The notes: a model not told the origin generated them from the letters alone. 64,000 nt of DNA from Anaerovibrio sp. JC8 (GCF_002100115.1 NZ_ANBM01000003.1:1-64000), one strand, 5' to 3'; shown: positions 1 through 10,148, counted from the stretch's first letter. Numbers and translations are program-made.

Positions 1-2311
1 CCCCATTAACAGTCATATTACTTTCTGCATTCATTGCCCCGATGGAACCATGGTTATAAAAGGTACCAGTGGTATCATCTGAATAGCCATCCGCCATTTT
101 ATCAGACATATCATTTACAGTAAAAGTGCCACCAAACAGAGAAGCATTCTTGGCCACCTGAACATTCACCACATTAGCTGTGCCGCCAAAATTAAGTGTG
201 CCACTCTTGACATTCATCTTCATATTTTCCGTACCGATGATATCGCCGTTGTAATTCATATCCGAATTGAAATTCAGATTGGTGACCAGCCCCGGCACAT
301 ATTTTTTATACGGAATCATTTTGCCATCATACTGAAGCATAAGTCCGCCAGTATATATTGGATATGTATAGTCTTCGGTGGTCATTTCCTCCTCAACACA
401 GGTTTCACTGTCCGAAATGCCATCCTCCGGTGAAAAATTCTTCCACATACTTACAATATCACCATTAATTTTAGCCCCGGAATTCAGATTGATGTTATCA
501 ATGAAAGACTCTTTTCCAATATAAATTGCGGCCCGCTCCCCTGATACTGTCCCAGTTACATTTAGCGTTGCCATTGGGGCATTTGTATCTCCTTCAGCCC
601 TGTCGGTAATGCTGAAATCGTCCGCCCGATGGGCATATTCTGTAAGCTTCAAATTATAATGCTTGGTAATCTGCCCATCTGTTATTTCCCGTTTATAGCG
701 AAAGTATGAGCCACGATATTCAGTGGTAGCCCCCCCAAACTCACACCATATCCCGGAGCCGTTTTCACCATTGCCTGTCACTGTACCATCTATATTTATA
801 ACGTGATTTTTGCCGTAGGCCACCAAAAGGCCCGCTCCACTAGCTCCATCCCCATGGATTTCCGTACCCTTAGGAACCGTAATGGTATTATGTAACCCAT
901 CTACCCGTATACCCACTCCGGCAGCACCCTTTGTCCAAATATTGCCGGCCTGGGTAATATTATTATTGGAGCCGTATACATGGAGTCCTATACCATAAAT
1001 GGCAGTATTATAGCCATTCACATAGGCCGTTCCCGCCGCATTCCGGGCCGAAAAGCCCTGATTATTGGTAAGGGTCAGCCCATCGTTATATATGGAACGG
1101 CCATAAAAATTCTTCCTGTCAATTTTATAGCCAATGTCCTGCATAACGGCCAGTTCAGCCTCAATAAAGCTATTATAGCTGCGATAGCTCTGATGGCTCA
1201 TAAAACTCCTGGCCAGATCGATGTGGGAAAATTCCGGATTACCCCTCTCCCACGTATTAATAGGAATGCCTTGGATTTGATCCCCATTTACCCCGGCAAA
1301 TGTTTTTCCCGCCAGTACCTCCGAAACATTTTCTCCCCGAAAACTCAGCAATACTCTTCCTTCACGGCCGGTGAATGCATTGTCCATATCCACCACAATA
1401 ACATCCTCATCCCTTAATGGATTATAGTAACCCTGTGTTACCTCTTGAAAAGCAGCCCAGTCGGCGGGATTATTCCGCAACCGGTTCAAATCCGCTGAAG
1501 TCATTATTAGCTGGTAATCATTTGAAATCCGCTGACCATTCTGGTCATAAAGATGTCCTGTAAATGAGGCCGCATTGTTCGCCCCATCCCCCAAAGTTGC
1601 CACCTTTATGCCAGTATTACCAATATTCTCCGCAGAGTAGATATCTGCTAAAATTCCCAGACTATGACCAATTTCATGAAACATTACGGAAGTAACATCC
1701 AGTTCCTTCATGGCCTGGGCTATTGGGACAGGCTGCTTTAACGCCGTAAAACCATAGCCGCCATCCCCGGTGTCAACCCCCATGTTCTGCCCGATGATTA
1801 TGCCCCCATAGCCTTTGACAGAATTTGCCCCTGCTTCCTTATACACATCATCTATACTGTTCAGCCACTGAACTTCCGTACCCTTTTGCAAAGCCGAATG
1901 TAAATAATTAGGATTTTCAGTAGCCTGGCCACCCTTTTGGGAATAACTCAGTGCAGCAGCATTTTGGAAGTTGCAGGTACCGACAAAATACTGTACTGGA
2001 CGTTTATTCTGTAAACCCGGACCCAATATTTCCCCCCATTGCCTAAAGGCATTGTTCAGTCCCATTTTTATATTGTCAGTCAAAGTATAATTAAGGGTTT
2101 GGTGTGTATTACCTATTAGCTGATTAAAAAATTCTACTGCTGATTTATTATTGGCGTCCTCCTGGCCGTAATAATCCACTGAAAATAAAGGCTTGCCCTC
2201 ATAGTCAATCTGACTACTGGTCATGGCATCCACCTGCCCGGGCCCGCTGATTATGGCAAGGTGAAGTAATATTGCTGCTGTCAGCCGCTTCTTTTTTGAT
2301 TGTCCGTTCAT
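1..2311 (-). CDS. Secreted autotransporter-like zinc metalloprotease, 3' end beyond window
   Basis: The frame is open from ATG at 2311 to the window edge, at least 770 codons, so the C-terminus is missing. A basic start (MNGQSKKKRLTAAILL) and small residues ending VDA near residue 29 look like a signal peptide. A zinc-protease motif HEIGHSLG lies at residues 212-219 (H212, E213, H216). The metzincin third His, expected at 222, is Ala; H253 is a possible substitute, and a Met-turn-like LIMTS follows. The second half is Gly/Asn/Thr-rich and repetitive (for example VNGYNTAIYGIG, VYGSNNNITQAG), as in beta-helical autotransporter passengers. A barrel domain would lie outside the window. The start is preceded by AGAGGAGCAATTAAG. 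Likely a surface or secreted protease; the substrate is unknown. Confidence 0.75.
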   Translation of the reverse strand, partial: MNGQSKKKRLTAAILLHLAIISGPGQVDAMTSSQIDYEGKPLFSVDYYGQEDANNKSAVEFFNQLIGNTHQTLNYTLTDNIKMGLNNAFRQWGEILGPGLQNKRPVQYFVGTCNFQNAAALSYSQKGGQATENPNYLHSALQKGTEVQWLNSIDDVYKEAGANSVKGYGGIIIGQNMGVDTGDGGYGFTALKQPVPIAQAMKELDVTSVMFHEIGHSLGILADIYSAENIGNTGIKVATLGDGANNAASFTGHLYDQNGQRISNDYQLIMTSADLNRLRNNPADWAAFQEVTQGYYNPLRDEDVIVVDMDNAFTGREGRVLLSFRGENVSEVLAGKTFAGVNGDQIQGIPINTWERGNPEFSHIDLARSFMSHQSYRSYNSFIEAELAVMQDIGYKIDRKNFYGRSIYNDGLTLTNNQGFSARNAAGTAYVNGYNTAIYGIGLHVYGSNNNITQAGNIWTKGAAGVGIRVDGLHNTITVPKGTEIHGDGASGAGLLVAYGKNHVINIDGTVTGNGENGSGIWCEFGGATTEYRGSYFRYKREITDGQITKHYNLKLTEYAHRADDFSITDRAEGDTNAPMATLNVTGTVSGERAAIYIGKESFIDNINLNSGAKINGDIVSMWKNFSPEDGISDSETCVEEEMTTEDYTYPIYTGGLMLQYDGKMIPYKKYVPGLVTNLNFNSDMNYNGDIIGTENMKMNVKSGTLNFGGTANVVNVQVAKNASLFGGTFTVNDMSDKMADGYSDDTTGTFYNHGSIGAMNAESNMTVNG

Positions 2312-2454
2312 CTTAATTGCTCCTCTGAACAGCCGAATATTTCCGTTTACCATCGTATATATCTGATATTGCGATAATTCGTGCTACTGGCTCCTATTTC
2401 CTGCCAATATCCTATTAATAATGATTAGCTTTACCATTGTATTTAATTTTGCAC

Positions 2455-2496
2455 AACAAAAAACGGTGCTGCTACATTTTGATAACAGCCCCGTTT
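2455..2496 (-). terminator. Rho-independent terminator of the DASS transporter gene
   Basis: Arms 2461-2471 and 2486-2496 (AAACGG plus GCTG paired with CAGC plus CCGTTT, one mismatch) are followed on the minus strand by a T-rich run. It lies 18 bases beyond the stop of the transporter at 2514. Confidence 0.75.
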
Positions 2497-2513
2497 AATT
2501 AAGCATTATTCTT

Positions 2514-4058
2514 TTACCCAACTACCCAGGTTACAAAATATACCACCAGTGGAATAGTAACAAATGCAATACCAATGAAGTCGATGATTACACCAGTGCG
2601 CAGCATTTTTGTAATTGGAATGTAGCCAGTAGCATATACGATGGCATTTGGCGGAGTGGATACTGGAAGCATGAAGCCCAGTGAAGCCGCCAGGGCGATA
2701 CCAACTGCCACCGGAATAGGGCTCAAGCCTGCAGATACAGCCGCCGTAATGGCCAATGGTCCAATCATATTGGTCGCTGCTGTATGGGAGGTAAGCTCCG
2801 ACAACAAAAGTGCCATAACAGAGAAGATTGCCACCATAGTAATCTGGGAAATCTCGCCACCAAGGCTGTTAACAATCAAATCACCAATCCAGGAGGACAG
2901 GCCTGTTTTATACATCATGGAACCCATGGCCAAGCCACCGCCAAAGAGAATCAATGTACCCCACTCAATGCCTTCCTTGGCTTCTTCCCACTTAATGGTG
3001 AACTTTCTCTCCTTGAAATCCACCGGAACAACAAAGAGCAGCAAAGCACCTGCCATGGCTGCCACAGCCTCCGGGAACAGACGGTTATACATCGTCAGCA
3101 CATCAGAGGTAGTACCCAAAGACATGCTCAAAAAGCCCGGCAATACCCACAAAACAACTGCCACCATAAAGCAGAACAGGGTATTTTTCTGTGCCCTGGT
3201 CCAGCTGCCCATCTCTTTGATGCGCTGTGCAATAAATTCCTCAGCACCTTCAATTTTATCCACATCAGCTGGGAACAGCTTCATCAACACAACATAAGCG
3301 ATGGCGAAATAAACCACCATGGCAATGGCACCCCACAGCATCCACTGGAAGAAGGAAATGTGGATATTGGCCATCTGATCCAGGAAGCCCAGCATAATCA
3401 GGTTTGGCGGTGTGCCTATTGGAGTCAGTACACCACCGATGGACGCCGCATAGGCCGTCATCAGCATAAGCCCAGTAGCGTATTTATAATCGGATAAGTC
3501 AATGTCCCGGCCATTTGCCGCCATCATATCCTTTATAGCTGTCAGCAAACCCAAGCAAATAGGCAGCATCATGGCAGCTGTAGCTGTATTGCTGACCCAG
3601 CCGGAACACAGGGCGGAGGCCAAGCCTATGGCAAGAAAAATCCGTCGTGGATTTGAACCAACCCAGGACATGGACAGGAGCCAATAAGAAAATCGTTTGT
3701 CCAATCCATGCAGCATCATGGCCTTGGCCAGTATAAAGCCACCCATAAACAGGAAAATCATGGGATTGGCAAAGGCCGCAAAGGCATCTGATTCCTTGAC
3801 TATGCCGGTAACTACCGCCAGCACCGGTCCAATAAGGGAAGTAACAGGAATTGGTACCGGCTCCGTAATCCACCACAGGGAAACCAGTATCATAATGGAC
3901 AGAAGCTTGTGTGCTTCTACTGTCAGGCCATCAATGGGTGTCATGAATACCAAAATGGCCAATAAGGGGGCACCAAACAGGCCAACCGTTTTCCTTTTCC
4001 GGTCGAAAGCCTGCTCTGCCCTTTTTACCTCAAGGGCTTCTTGACTAAGTTTTCTCAT
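2514..4058 (-). CDS. DASS/SLC13 family sodium-coupled anion (dicarboxylate) symporter
   Basis: A 514-residue polytopic membrane protein with the two repeated signatures of the divalent anion:Na+ symporter family. These are SNTATAAMMLP in the first half with PIGTPPNLI nearby, and the related TSHTAATNMIGPLAI in the second half with STPPNAIVYATGY. Family members import succinate, malate, fumarate, citrate or sulfate with sodium. Substrate cannot be fixed from sequence; a C4-dicarboxylate is the likeliest in an anaerobe that could produce succinate or propionate. The start has AAAGGAG eight bases upstream. It has its own terminator downstream and is divergent from the purine permease gene at 4336, so it is probably monocistronic. 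Confidence 0.88.
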   Translation of the reverse strand: MRKLSQEALEVKRAEQAFDRKRKTVGLFGAPLLAILVFMTPIDGLTVEAHKLLSIMILVSLWWITEPVPIPVTSLIGPVLAVVTGIVKESDAFAAFANPMIFLFMGGFILAKAMMLHGLDKRFSYWLLSMSWVGSNPRRIFLAIGLASALCSGWVSNTATAAMMLPICLGLLTAIKDMMAANGRDIDLSDYKYATGLMLMTAYAASIGGVLTPIGTPPNLIMLGFLDQMANIHISFFQWMLWGAIAMVVYFAIAYVVLMKLFPADVDKIEGAEEFIAQRIKEMGSWTRAQKNTLFCFMVAVVLWVLPGFLSMSLGTTSDVLTMYNRLFPEAVAAMAGALLLFVVPVDFKERKFTIKWEEAKEGIEWGTLILFGGGLAMGSMMYKTGLSSWIGDLIVNSLGGEISQITMVAIFSVMALLLSELTSHTAATNMIGPLAITAAVSAGLSPIPVAVGIALAASLGFMLPVSTPPNAIVYATGYIPITKMLRTGVIIDFIGIAFVTIPLVVYFVTWVVG

Positions 4059-4228
4059 TGCTCACACTCCTTTTATATATAAAATTTGTCATACAACCTA
4101 TGTTTTAAACTTTTCGACATGAATTCTCCGATTCCTACAAGAAATAATAAAAAATTATAAAAAAAATAATATTTCTCCAATAAATGTTAATAAAAATTAA
4201 AGTGAATATCTAATATAGTTTAATCCAT

Positions 4229-4258
4229 TTGACATTATAAAATGTATGATAGTATAAA
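4229..4258 (+). promoter_or_regulatory. Sigma-A type promoter for the purine permease
   Basis: TTGACA at 4229-4234 and TATAAA at 4253-4258 are separated by 18 bases. The 5' leader of about 75 bases before the gene shows no recognisable purine riboswitch core. Confidence 0.6.
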
Positions 4259-4335
4259 TAGTAGTATATAGATGAATATGAAATACCTTTTTGCAGGTTG
4301 GGTATAAGCCATAAATCAGGAAGGATTGATTCAAT

Positions 4336-5637
4336 ATGAAAGAATTTATCATGCAACACTTTCAGATTGACCAACGACAGACATCCATAAAAACTGAACT
4401 GTTATGTGGTTTGCTTAATTTTTTCGCTATAATGTACATCATAGTGGTTAATCCGGCTCTTTTTGAGCATGCGGGCATGAGCTTTGGCGGTGTGTTCCTG
4501 GCTACTATATGTGCCACTGCCATTGGCTGCTTTTATATGGGCATGATGGCAAACTACCCCATTGTCATTGCCCCGGGGCTTGGCATAAATGCCTATGTTG
4601 TATATACGGTTGTTGTTTCCATGGGGTACAGCTGGCAGGACGCATTGGGCTGCTGCTTCGTGGCGGCCACCATATTCCTTGTTTTGAGTCTTACCTCCTT
4701 TCGGGAGCAGCTGATTAATTCCATTCCAGAGTGTCTGAAGGTGGGCATCACCGCCGGCATCGGGCTGTTTGTTACCTTTATCGGCCTGAAAAACGGCGGA
4801 CTGGTGGTGGCCGGGCCGGATACCTTTGTGACCATGGGCAATATGACTGACCCTGGCACCGCCCTTACTGCCATTGGTGTTCTCCTTTGTCTCATATTCT
4901 CAATTTTAAATGTTCCGGCAGCCATGCTGGTCAGCATGATAATCTTGACCTTTATTGCCTGGATGCTGGGAATGCTCCATTTCCCTTCAGAATTGATTTC
5001 CCTGCCGGCAGATATCGGCTCCACCGTGGGAGCCCTGGAATTCGACCAGATTCCGGAAATGATTCCCATTGTTATGGTCATTCTGCTGGTTACCATGTTT
5101 GATACCACCGGCACCATGATTGGTGTGGGCAAGCAGGCCAAAATCGTAAAGGATGGGTATTTCCCTAATTTGCGCAGTGCCCTTATGGCAGATGCCTTTG
5201 CCAGCTTTTGGGGGACATTGATGGGAACGGGCCCCTGCTCCAGCTTCGCGGAGTCATCCGCCGGTGTTATGGCGGGAGCCCGCACGGGGTTGGCCGCAGT
5301 TACCACTGGCATACTGTTTCTGTCACTGATATTTATTTTCCCTCTGGCCCAGGCCATTGCCTCTGTTCCGGCCATCACCGCTCCGGTGCTCATCATTGCC
5401 GGGATTCAAATGTTCAGTGAAATCAGCTCTCTGGACTGGGAGGATAAACGGACCCTGTATCCATCAGTGCTGGCATGTATCGTAATGCCTCTTACCTACA
5501 GCATTACCAACGGCGTGGCCTTTGGCATGATCAGCTATGTTGCCGTCACTGTGGCTGCCGGCAAATACAGGGAAATTCATCCCCTGCTCTATCTGTTCTC
5601 ACTTTGGTTCCTGCTGGATTTCCTGCATATACTGTAA
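4336..5637 (+). CDS. NCS2/AzgA-type guanine/hypoxanthine permease
   Basis: A 433-residue, about 12-segment membrane protein of the AzgA-like branch of the nucleobase-cation symporter 2 family. The N-terminal FNFFAIMYIIVVNP-like stretch, the signature APGLGINAY near residue 80, FDTTGTMIGVGKQA, and FAESSAGVMAGARTGL near residue 305 are all characteristic. These regions line the purine site and carry the conserved acidic residue. Members import hypoxanthine, guanine or adenine by proton symport. AGGAAGG lies 11 bases before the ATG, which supports this start over the internal Met at codon 6. The gene is single, with its own promoter and a strong bidirectional terminator shared with gatB. Confidence 0.9.
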   Translation: MKEFIMQHFQIDQRQTSIKTELLCGLLNFFAIMYIIVVNPALFEHAGMSFGGVFLATICATAIGCFYMGMMANYPIVIAPGLGINAYVVYTVVVSMGYSWQDALGCCFVAATIFLVLSLTSFREQLINSIPECLKVGITAGIGLFVTFIGLKNGGLVVAGPDTFVTMGNMTDPGTALTAIGVLLCLIFSILNVPAAMLVSMIILTFIAWMLGMLHFPSELISLPADIGSTVGALEFDQIPEMIPIVMVILLVTMFDTTGTMIGVGKQAKIVKDGYFPNLRSALMADAFASFWGTLMGTGPCSSFAESSAGVMAGARTGLAAVTTGILFLSLIFIFPLAQAIASVPAITAPVLIIAGIQMFSEISSLDWEDKRTLYPSVLACIVMPLTYSITNGVAFGMISYVAVTVAAGKYREIHPLLYLFSLWFLLDFLHIL

Positions 5638-5656
5638 ACAAGCTGCTTTATCAATC

Positions 5657-5691
5657 AAAAGCGGAGCTGCCAAATCAGCAGCTCCGCTTTT
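5657..5691. terminator. Bidirectional terminator between the permease and gatB
   Basis: A perfect 14-bp stem (AAAAGCGGAGCTGC / GCAGCTCCGCTTTT) with a 7-base loop lies between convergent genes. T-runs on both strands let it serve either side. Confidence 0.92.
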
Positions 5692-5735
5692 AATTTCAAT
5701 TAAATTATATATTTTGCTTTTAAAATCAGCCTTAT

Positions 5736-7178
5736 TTAGCCCAGCTTCTGTGCCAAAATCTGGTTTACAGTCTGAGGGTTGGCCTTGCCCTTGGACTGCT
5801 TCATAACCTGGCCGACCAAAGCACCGATGGCCTTCTTGTTGCCGGACTTGTAGTCCTCAACAGCCTTCTGGTTAGCTTCGATAACCTTGTCAACGATTTC
5901 CTCGATGGCCTTGGTGTCGGTAATCTGTACCAGACCCTTGTCCTTAACAATCTTTTCAGGGCTATCAGGGCACTTCCACATTTCCTCGAATACCTTCTTA
6001 CCAATCTTGGAGGAAATAGTGCCTTTGCTGATGAGATTAATCATTTCACCAAGACGCTTGGCATCTACTGGAGAATCACTGATTTCCAGGCTCTCAGCAT
6101 TGAGGTTCTTGGCCAAATCACCCATCATCCAGTTGGCTGCCAGCTTGGCATCTGCACCAGTCTCGATAACGGCATCAAAGTACTCAGCCATCTCACGGGA
6201 GCTGGTAATAATGCCGGCATCATAGGCAGACAGACCGAACTGCTCCTCCAGACGGGCCTTGCGGGCATCCGGAAGCTCCGGCAGGGAGTTTCTGAAGGCC
6301 TCGATTTCCTCATCAGTGGTGATGATAGGAACCAGATCAGGCTCCGGCATATAGCGGTAGTCGTGGGCATTTTCCTTGCTGCGCATGGAAAGAGTGATGC
6401 CACGGTCAGGGTCCCATGTACGGGTCTCCTGAATGATGTGGCCGCCGTCCTCAAGAACCTCCTCCTGACGCTCAATCTCATAGGTCAGGGCTTCCTCAAC
6501 AGCCTTAAAGGAGTTGATGTTCTTCATCTCGGTACGGGTACCCAGAACATCACTGCCGGCCGGACGGAGAGAAACATTAAGGTCAGCACGGAGATTGCCT
6601 TCCTCCATCTTACAGTTGGAAACATCAATGTACTGAAGAATGGACTTAACCTTCTCCATGTACAGACGGGCTTCCTCAGGGGAAGACATATCTGGCTCGG
6701 ATACAATCTCAATAAGAGGCACGCCGGTACGGTTATAGTCTACATTGGAGGTATCGGAGTCCTTGATGGTGTTGCCGGAATGAACCAGCTTGCCGGCATC
6801 CTCCTCCATGTGGATACGGGTGATGCGGATACGCTTGGTTTCACCGTTGCTCTTGGTAATATCTACATAACCATTCTCGCAGATTGGCAAATCATACTGG
6901 GAAGTCTGCCAGTTCTTTGGAAGGTCAGGATAATAATAGTTCTTGCGGTCGAACTTGGAGAATTTATTAATCTCGCAGTTCAGGGCCAGGCCAGCCTTAA
7001 TAGCGAATTCCAGCACCCGCTTGTTAAGGGTTGGCAGAACCCCCGGAAGTCCAAGACATACAGGGCATACATGGGTGTTGTGCTCAGCACCGAAGGTAGT
7101 AGCACAGCCGCAGAAAATCTTGGTATTTGTTTTTAATTCACTATGGATCTCAAGTCCAATAACTGCCTCGTAGCTCAT
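5736..7178 (-). CDS. gatB: Asp-tRNA(Asn)/Glu-tRNA(Gln) amidotransferase subunit B
   Basis: A 480-residue protein of normal GatB length. It begins [15 protein letters not shown] and contains FCGCATTFG and [11 protein letters not shown], whose cysteines form the zinc site. [15 protein letters not shown] and HMEEDAGKL also match, followed by the C-terminal tail and YqeY-like domains ending [13 protein letters not shown]. GatB phosphorylates the misacylated Glu or Asp on the tRNA and receives ammonia channelled from GatA. It is the last gene of gatCAB, two bases after gatA, implying tight coupling. Its presence indicates that Gln-tRNA and/or Asn-tRNA is made indirectly in this organism. Confidence 0.97.
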   Translation of the reverse strand: MSYEAVIGLEIHSELKTNTKIFCGCATTFGAEHNTHVCPVCLGLPGVLPTLNKRVLEFAIKAGLALNCEINKFSKFDRKNYYYPDLPKNWQTSQYDLPICENGYVDITKSNGETKRIRITRIHMEEDAGKLVHSGNTIKDSDTSNVDYNRTGVPLIEIVSEPDMSSPEEARLYMEKVKSILQYIDVSNCKMEEGNLRADLNVSLRPAGSDVLGTRTEMKNINSFKAVEEALTYEIERQEEVLEDGGHIIQETRTWDPDRGITLSMRSKENAHDYRYMPEPDLVPIITTDEEIEAFRNSLPELPDARKARLEEQFGLSAYDAGIITSSREMAEYFDAVIETGADAKLAANWMMGDLAKNLNAESLEISDSPVDAKRLGEMINLISKGTISSKIGKKVFEEMWKCPDSPEKIVKDKGLVQITDTKAIEEIVDKVIEANQKAVEDYKSGNKKAIGALVGQVMKQSKGKANPQTVNQILAQKLG

Positions 7179-7180
7179 GC

Positions 7181-8650
7181 TTAGTTACCTCCCAACTGAG
7201 CTCTGTCATTGTGATATGACTGGCTCTGCTCATAAGTGTAAGCCACCCGGAGAATAGTTTCCTCATCCAGGGCCTTACCAATAATCTGTAAACCGATTGG
7301 CATGTTGGAGCTGCTGTAACCGCATGGTACGGAAATACCAGGCAGGCCAGCCAGATTAAGAGGTACAGTGCAGGCATCCTGCAGATACATTTCCAATGGG
7401 TTGGAAATCTTCTCACCAATCTTGTAGGCCGGGGTCGGTGCAGTAGGACATACGATAACATCCACCTGCTCAAAAGCCTTGTCAAAGTCTTCCTTGATAA
7501 GGCGGCGAACCTTCAGAGCCTTCAGATAATATGCATCATAGTAACCGGCGCTCAAGGCGTAGTTACCAATCATAATACGACGCTTAACCTCTTCACCAAG
7601 ATACTCGGTACGGGTCTTGGTCATCATCTCCACCAGATCGGCAGCATCCTCAGCACGCTCACCATAGCTTACGCCATCATAACGGGCCAGGTTGGTAGCA
7701 GCCTCAGCCGGGGAAATAAGATAGTAAGTGGAAATAGCATAATCGGTATTTGGCAGGGAAATCTCCACGATTTCAGCACCCAAATCCTCCAGCTGCTTAA
7801 TGGCAGCCCGGATGGTCTTCTCCACCTCAGGATCCATGCCCTTGACGAAGTATTCCTTTGGAATACCCACCTTCAGGCCCTTAACATCCTGAACCAGAGC
7901 CTTGGTGAAATCCGGAACCTCCTCATTAATGCTGGTGGAGTCCATTTCATCACGGCCGGAAATAATATTCAAAATATGGGCACAGTCAGTAACATCCTTG
8001 GTGATAGGGCCAATCTGGTCCAAGGAGGATGCATAGGCCACCAGACCATAACGGGATACACGGCCATAGGTAGGCTTCATGCCAACTACACCACAGAAGG
8101 ATGCCGGCTGACGGATAGATCCGCCGGTATCGGAGCCAAGAGCCCAGATAGCAGTACCAGCGGCTACAGCTGCTGCACTGCCGCCGGAGGAACCGCCGGG
8201 AACGCACTCGGTATTCCAAGGGTTGCCGGTCTTCTGGAAAGCAGAGTTCTCTGTGGAACCGCCCATGGCGAATTCATCCATGTTGGTCTTGCCGACAATA
8301 ACAGGATTTTCGGCATTCAGCTTGGTCATAACAGTTGCATCATAAGGTGCAACAAAGTTCTGCAAAATCTTGGATGCACAGGTAGTCTTTACACCCTTGG
8401 TGCAGATATTATCCTTAATAGCGCCTGGGATGCCCTCCAGGAAGGAAATTGCTTCACCCTTGGCAATCTTTTCATCTACGGCCTTTGCCTGGGCAATAGC
8501 CTCATCACGGGTAATGGTAAGATAAGCCTTAACGTCACCCTCCACCTCATCAATACGGGCCAAAACTGCTTCAGTAAGCTCCAGTGAGGTTATTTCTTTA
8601 TTGACAAGCATGTCATGAAGGACATGTGCCGGCTGTTCAAATAATTTCAC
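7181..8650 (-). CDS. gatA: Asp-tRNA(Asn)/Glu-tRNA(Gln) amidotransferase subunit A
   Basis: A 489-residue amidase-signature enzyme. The Ser-cisSer-Lys triad is visible at the expected positions: K79 in PGAIKDNI, S154 in [15 protein letters not shown], and S178 in GSDTGGSIR. GatA hydrolyses glutamine, and the ammonia passes to GatB, which amidates Glu-tRNA(Gln) or Asp-tRNA(Asn). It is the middle gene of gatCAB, 15 bases from gatC and 2 bases from gatB. Full length, no anomaly seen. Confidence 0.97.
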   Translation of the reverse strand: MKLFEQPAHVLHDMLVNKEITSLELTEAVLARIDEVEGDVKAYLTITRDEAIAQAKAVDEKIAKGEAISFLEGIPGAIKDNICTKGVKTTCASKILQNFVAPYDATVMTKLNAENPVIVGKTNMDEFAMGGSTENSAFQKTGNPWNTECVPGGSSGGSAAAVAAGTAIWALGSDTGGSIRQPASFCGVVGMKPTYGRVSRYGLVAYASSLDQIGPITKDVTDCAHILNIISGRDEMDSTSINEEVPDFTKALVQDVKGLKVGIPKEYFVKGMDPEVEKTIRAAIKQLEDLGAEIVEISLPNTDYAISTYYLISPAEAATNLARYDGVSYGERAEDAADLVEMMTKTRTEYLGEEVKRRIMIGNYALSAGYYDAYYLKALKVRRLIKEDFDKAFEQVDVIVCPTAPTPAYKIGEKISNPLEMYLQDACTVPLNLAGLPGISVPCGYSSSNMPIGLQIIGKALDEETILRVAYTYEQSQSYHNDRAQLGGN

Positions 8651-8665
8651 AGTGCTGCCTCCTAA

Positions 8666-8956
8666 TTAATCTTCCAATACCTTTGGAACCTTGAAATAGC
8701 CATCTTCCTTCAATGGCGCATTGGACAGGGCCAAATACCGGTCCAGGGATTCCTTTACCACGTCCTCACGGAATACATTGCTTACTGGCAATACGTGGGC
8801 CAATGGCTTAATATCGTCGGTATTTACGGCGCTGAGATTGTCAAAATACTCCAGCACGTCATTGAGCTGCTGGGTATACTGCGCTTCCTTGTCAGCAGGA
8901 ATTGCCAGACGGGACAATACTGCTACGTTTTCCATATCTTTTTTAGTAACCTTCAT
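8666..8956 (-). CDS. gatC: Asp-tRNA(Asn)/Glu-tRNA(Gln) amidotransferase subunit C
   Basis: A 96-residue small subunit that wraps around the GatA-GatB interface and stabilises it. It begins MKVTKKDMENVAVLSRLAI, with the typical DVLEYFDNLSAVNTDDI-like centre and the C-terminal PLKEDGYFKVPKVLE. The start at 8956 is preferred because GGATGGTG lies just upstream. An ATG five codons earlier has no ribosome site and would give an atypically long protein. First gene of the gatCAB operon. Confidence 0.95.
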   Translation of the reverse strand: MKVTKKDMENVAVLSRLAIPADKEAQYTQQLNDVLEYFDNLSAVNTDDIKPLAHVLPVSNVFREDVVKESLDRYLALSNAPLKEDGYFKVPKVLED

Positions 8957-9013
8957 TTTATCACCATCCAAATCATATATTTGATATAGATTTCATATAA
9001 ACACACAGAGGTA

Positions 9014-9042
9014 ATTATATCATAACCCGGCCATAATTTAAA
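9014..9042 (-). promoter_or_regulatory. Promoter of gatCAB
   Basis: On the minus strand, TTTAAA (9037-9042) and a perfect TATAAT (9014-9019) are separated by exactly 17 bases, about 57 bases before the gatC start. The upstream edge is 18 bases from the nested inverted repeat at 9060. Confidence 0.65.
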
Positions 9043-9059
9043 CCGTAGAAGCAAAATAA

Positions 9060-9269
9060 GGACAGGTGATAGCTGGCTATCGCAAGAACACGTCACTAAA
9101 AATATTTTTTGCAGAAAATAAAATAGCGATAAAAATTATAACTCGCTCCACCATTACAACACTGGTTCCGCGTCGCTCAAACAGATAATTTTTATCGCTA
9201 ATGCAGGAATGCAAAAAATATTCTCTTAACGTGACCTGTTCAACTGCGCTAGCCAACTGTCACCTGTCC
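9060..9269. mobile_element. MITE-like 210-bp nested inverted-repeat element
   Basis: The outer arms, 9060-9113 and 9210-9269, are imperfect reverse complements. Each begins GGACAGGTGA and ends TTTTTTGCA, with a few substitutions and about 6 bases of indels. Inside is a perfect 16-bp inverted repeat, TAGCGATAAAAATTAT (9124-9139) against 9185-9200. In the centre is a small ACCA/TGGT stem. There is no coding capacity. The right arm overlaps the last six codons and the stop of the gene starting at 10148. No clear target-site duplication was found. The architecture resembles a miniature inverted-repeat element; an alternative is a large structured intergenic RNA. No second copy was noticed in this window. 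Confidence 0.55.
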
Positions 9270-10148
9270 ATTTATCTGGCGTTCCTCAGTAAGTGCTGTC
9301 TGTACCTTCTTCAAAATATCCAGATGAACACTCATAGGCAGACGGTCAATGGTAGGCTCGTTCTTTCTGGTGCAGCCGTCCACACTGCCTGCTGCCACAA
9401 TGGCCTTGATGAGCTTCTTTTCCATTTCCTTGGTGGAAATAAGATTCTGGCCATGCTTCAGGCTCAAAAGGGCGCAGATTCCCCAGCCCCACCAGTTGGA
9501 AACCCCGGATACTATTGGTATCTGGGCACACTCGGAGGCACAGATTTCCGCCCCGTGGGGCACCTGTATTTCAATGGCATCCCGCAATGAGCCCATGCCG
9601 ATTTCGTTGCCGCCATCTCCTACGGATATGGTCATAACGCCCCGCTTTTGGGCTTCGTCAATAATACAGCTACAATCTGTCAGCATATCATCTATAATCT
9701 TGCCACCCATATTGTGGTAATGGCCATCACGGCCCTTCCCCGGCCGTTCCAACGTAATAAGATGAGTTGGCTTGAACTTGTCCAGCTGACGGATAATAAA
9801 GGCCTCTGTATCCTCATAAGGAATCAGTGTGGGAGCCGTTTTACAGCCAATGGTGTGCAGAGCCGCCTCAAAGGGACGGAACCCCTGGCTGTCGGTCATG
9901 GGCATAATTGTTATGCCCAGCTTCTCCAGAGCCAAAGCAATATTGGCAGTACCCAGTGGCCCATCGGTCTCCCCAATCCACTTGTTCTCCCCCAGGCGGG
10001 TTGGAAAACCAGTCAAAAGTATAACCCGTTCCATATTGTCCAGGCCCCGATCCAGGGCTGCCACCGGATTTGGCGGCATGTGGGGAATCAATCCCCTTTC
10101 CCCCGGGTCTTCCCGCATGATACTGTCCAGCTTCTCATAAAAAGTCAT
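9249..10148 (-). CDS. DUF4392 protein, D-glutamate cyclase catalytic half
   Basis: A 299-residue protein of the DUF4392 family, the C-terminal part of mammalian DGLUCY (D-glutamate cyclase, which converts D-glutamate to 5-oxo-D-proline). Visible family features include NPVAALDRGLDNMERVILLTGF near the start, ETDGPLGT, ITLERPGKGRDGHYHNMGG and SVGDGGNEIGMG. The ATG at 10148 is chosen because AAGGAG sits eight bases upstream; a GTG three codons earlier directly abuts that site. Last gene of the cluster after pxpABC and the DUF1445 gene. The final residues GQVTVG and the stop codon lie inside the inverted-repeat element, so the native C-terminus may have been replaced. Function is inferred from the DGLUCY relationship and context. 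Confidence 0.8.
   Translation of the reverse strand: MTFYEKLDSIMREDPGERGLIPHMPPNPVAALDRGLDNMERVILLTGFPTRLGENKWIGETDGPLGTANIALALEKLGITIMPMTDSQGFRPFEAALHTIGCKTAPTLIPYEDTEAFIIRQLDKFKPTHLITLERPGKGRDGHYHNMGGKIIDDMLTDCSCIIDEAQKRGVMTISVGDGGNEIGMGSLRDAIEIQVPHGAEICASECAQIPIVSGVSNWWGWGICALLSLKHGQNLISTKEMEKKLIKAIVAAGSVDGCTRKNEPTIDRLPMSVHLDILKKVQTALTEERQINGQVTVG

Noticed and set aside
4259-4335. Purine riboswitch in the leader of the purine permease
   Set aside because: The conserved purine-aptamer core and three-stem layout are not present in the short leader.
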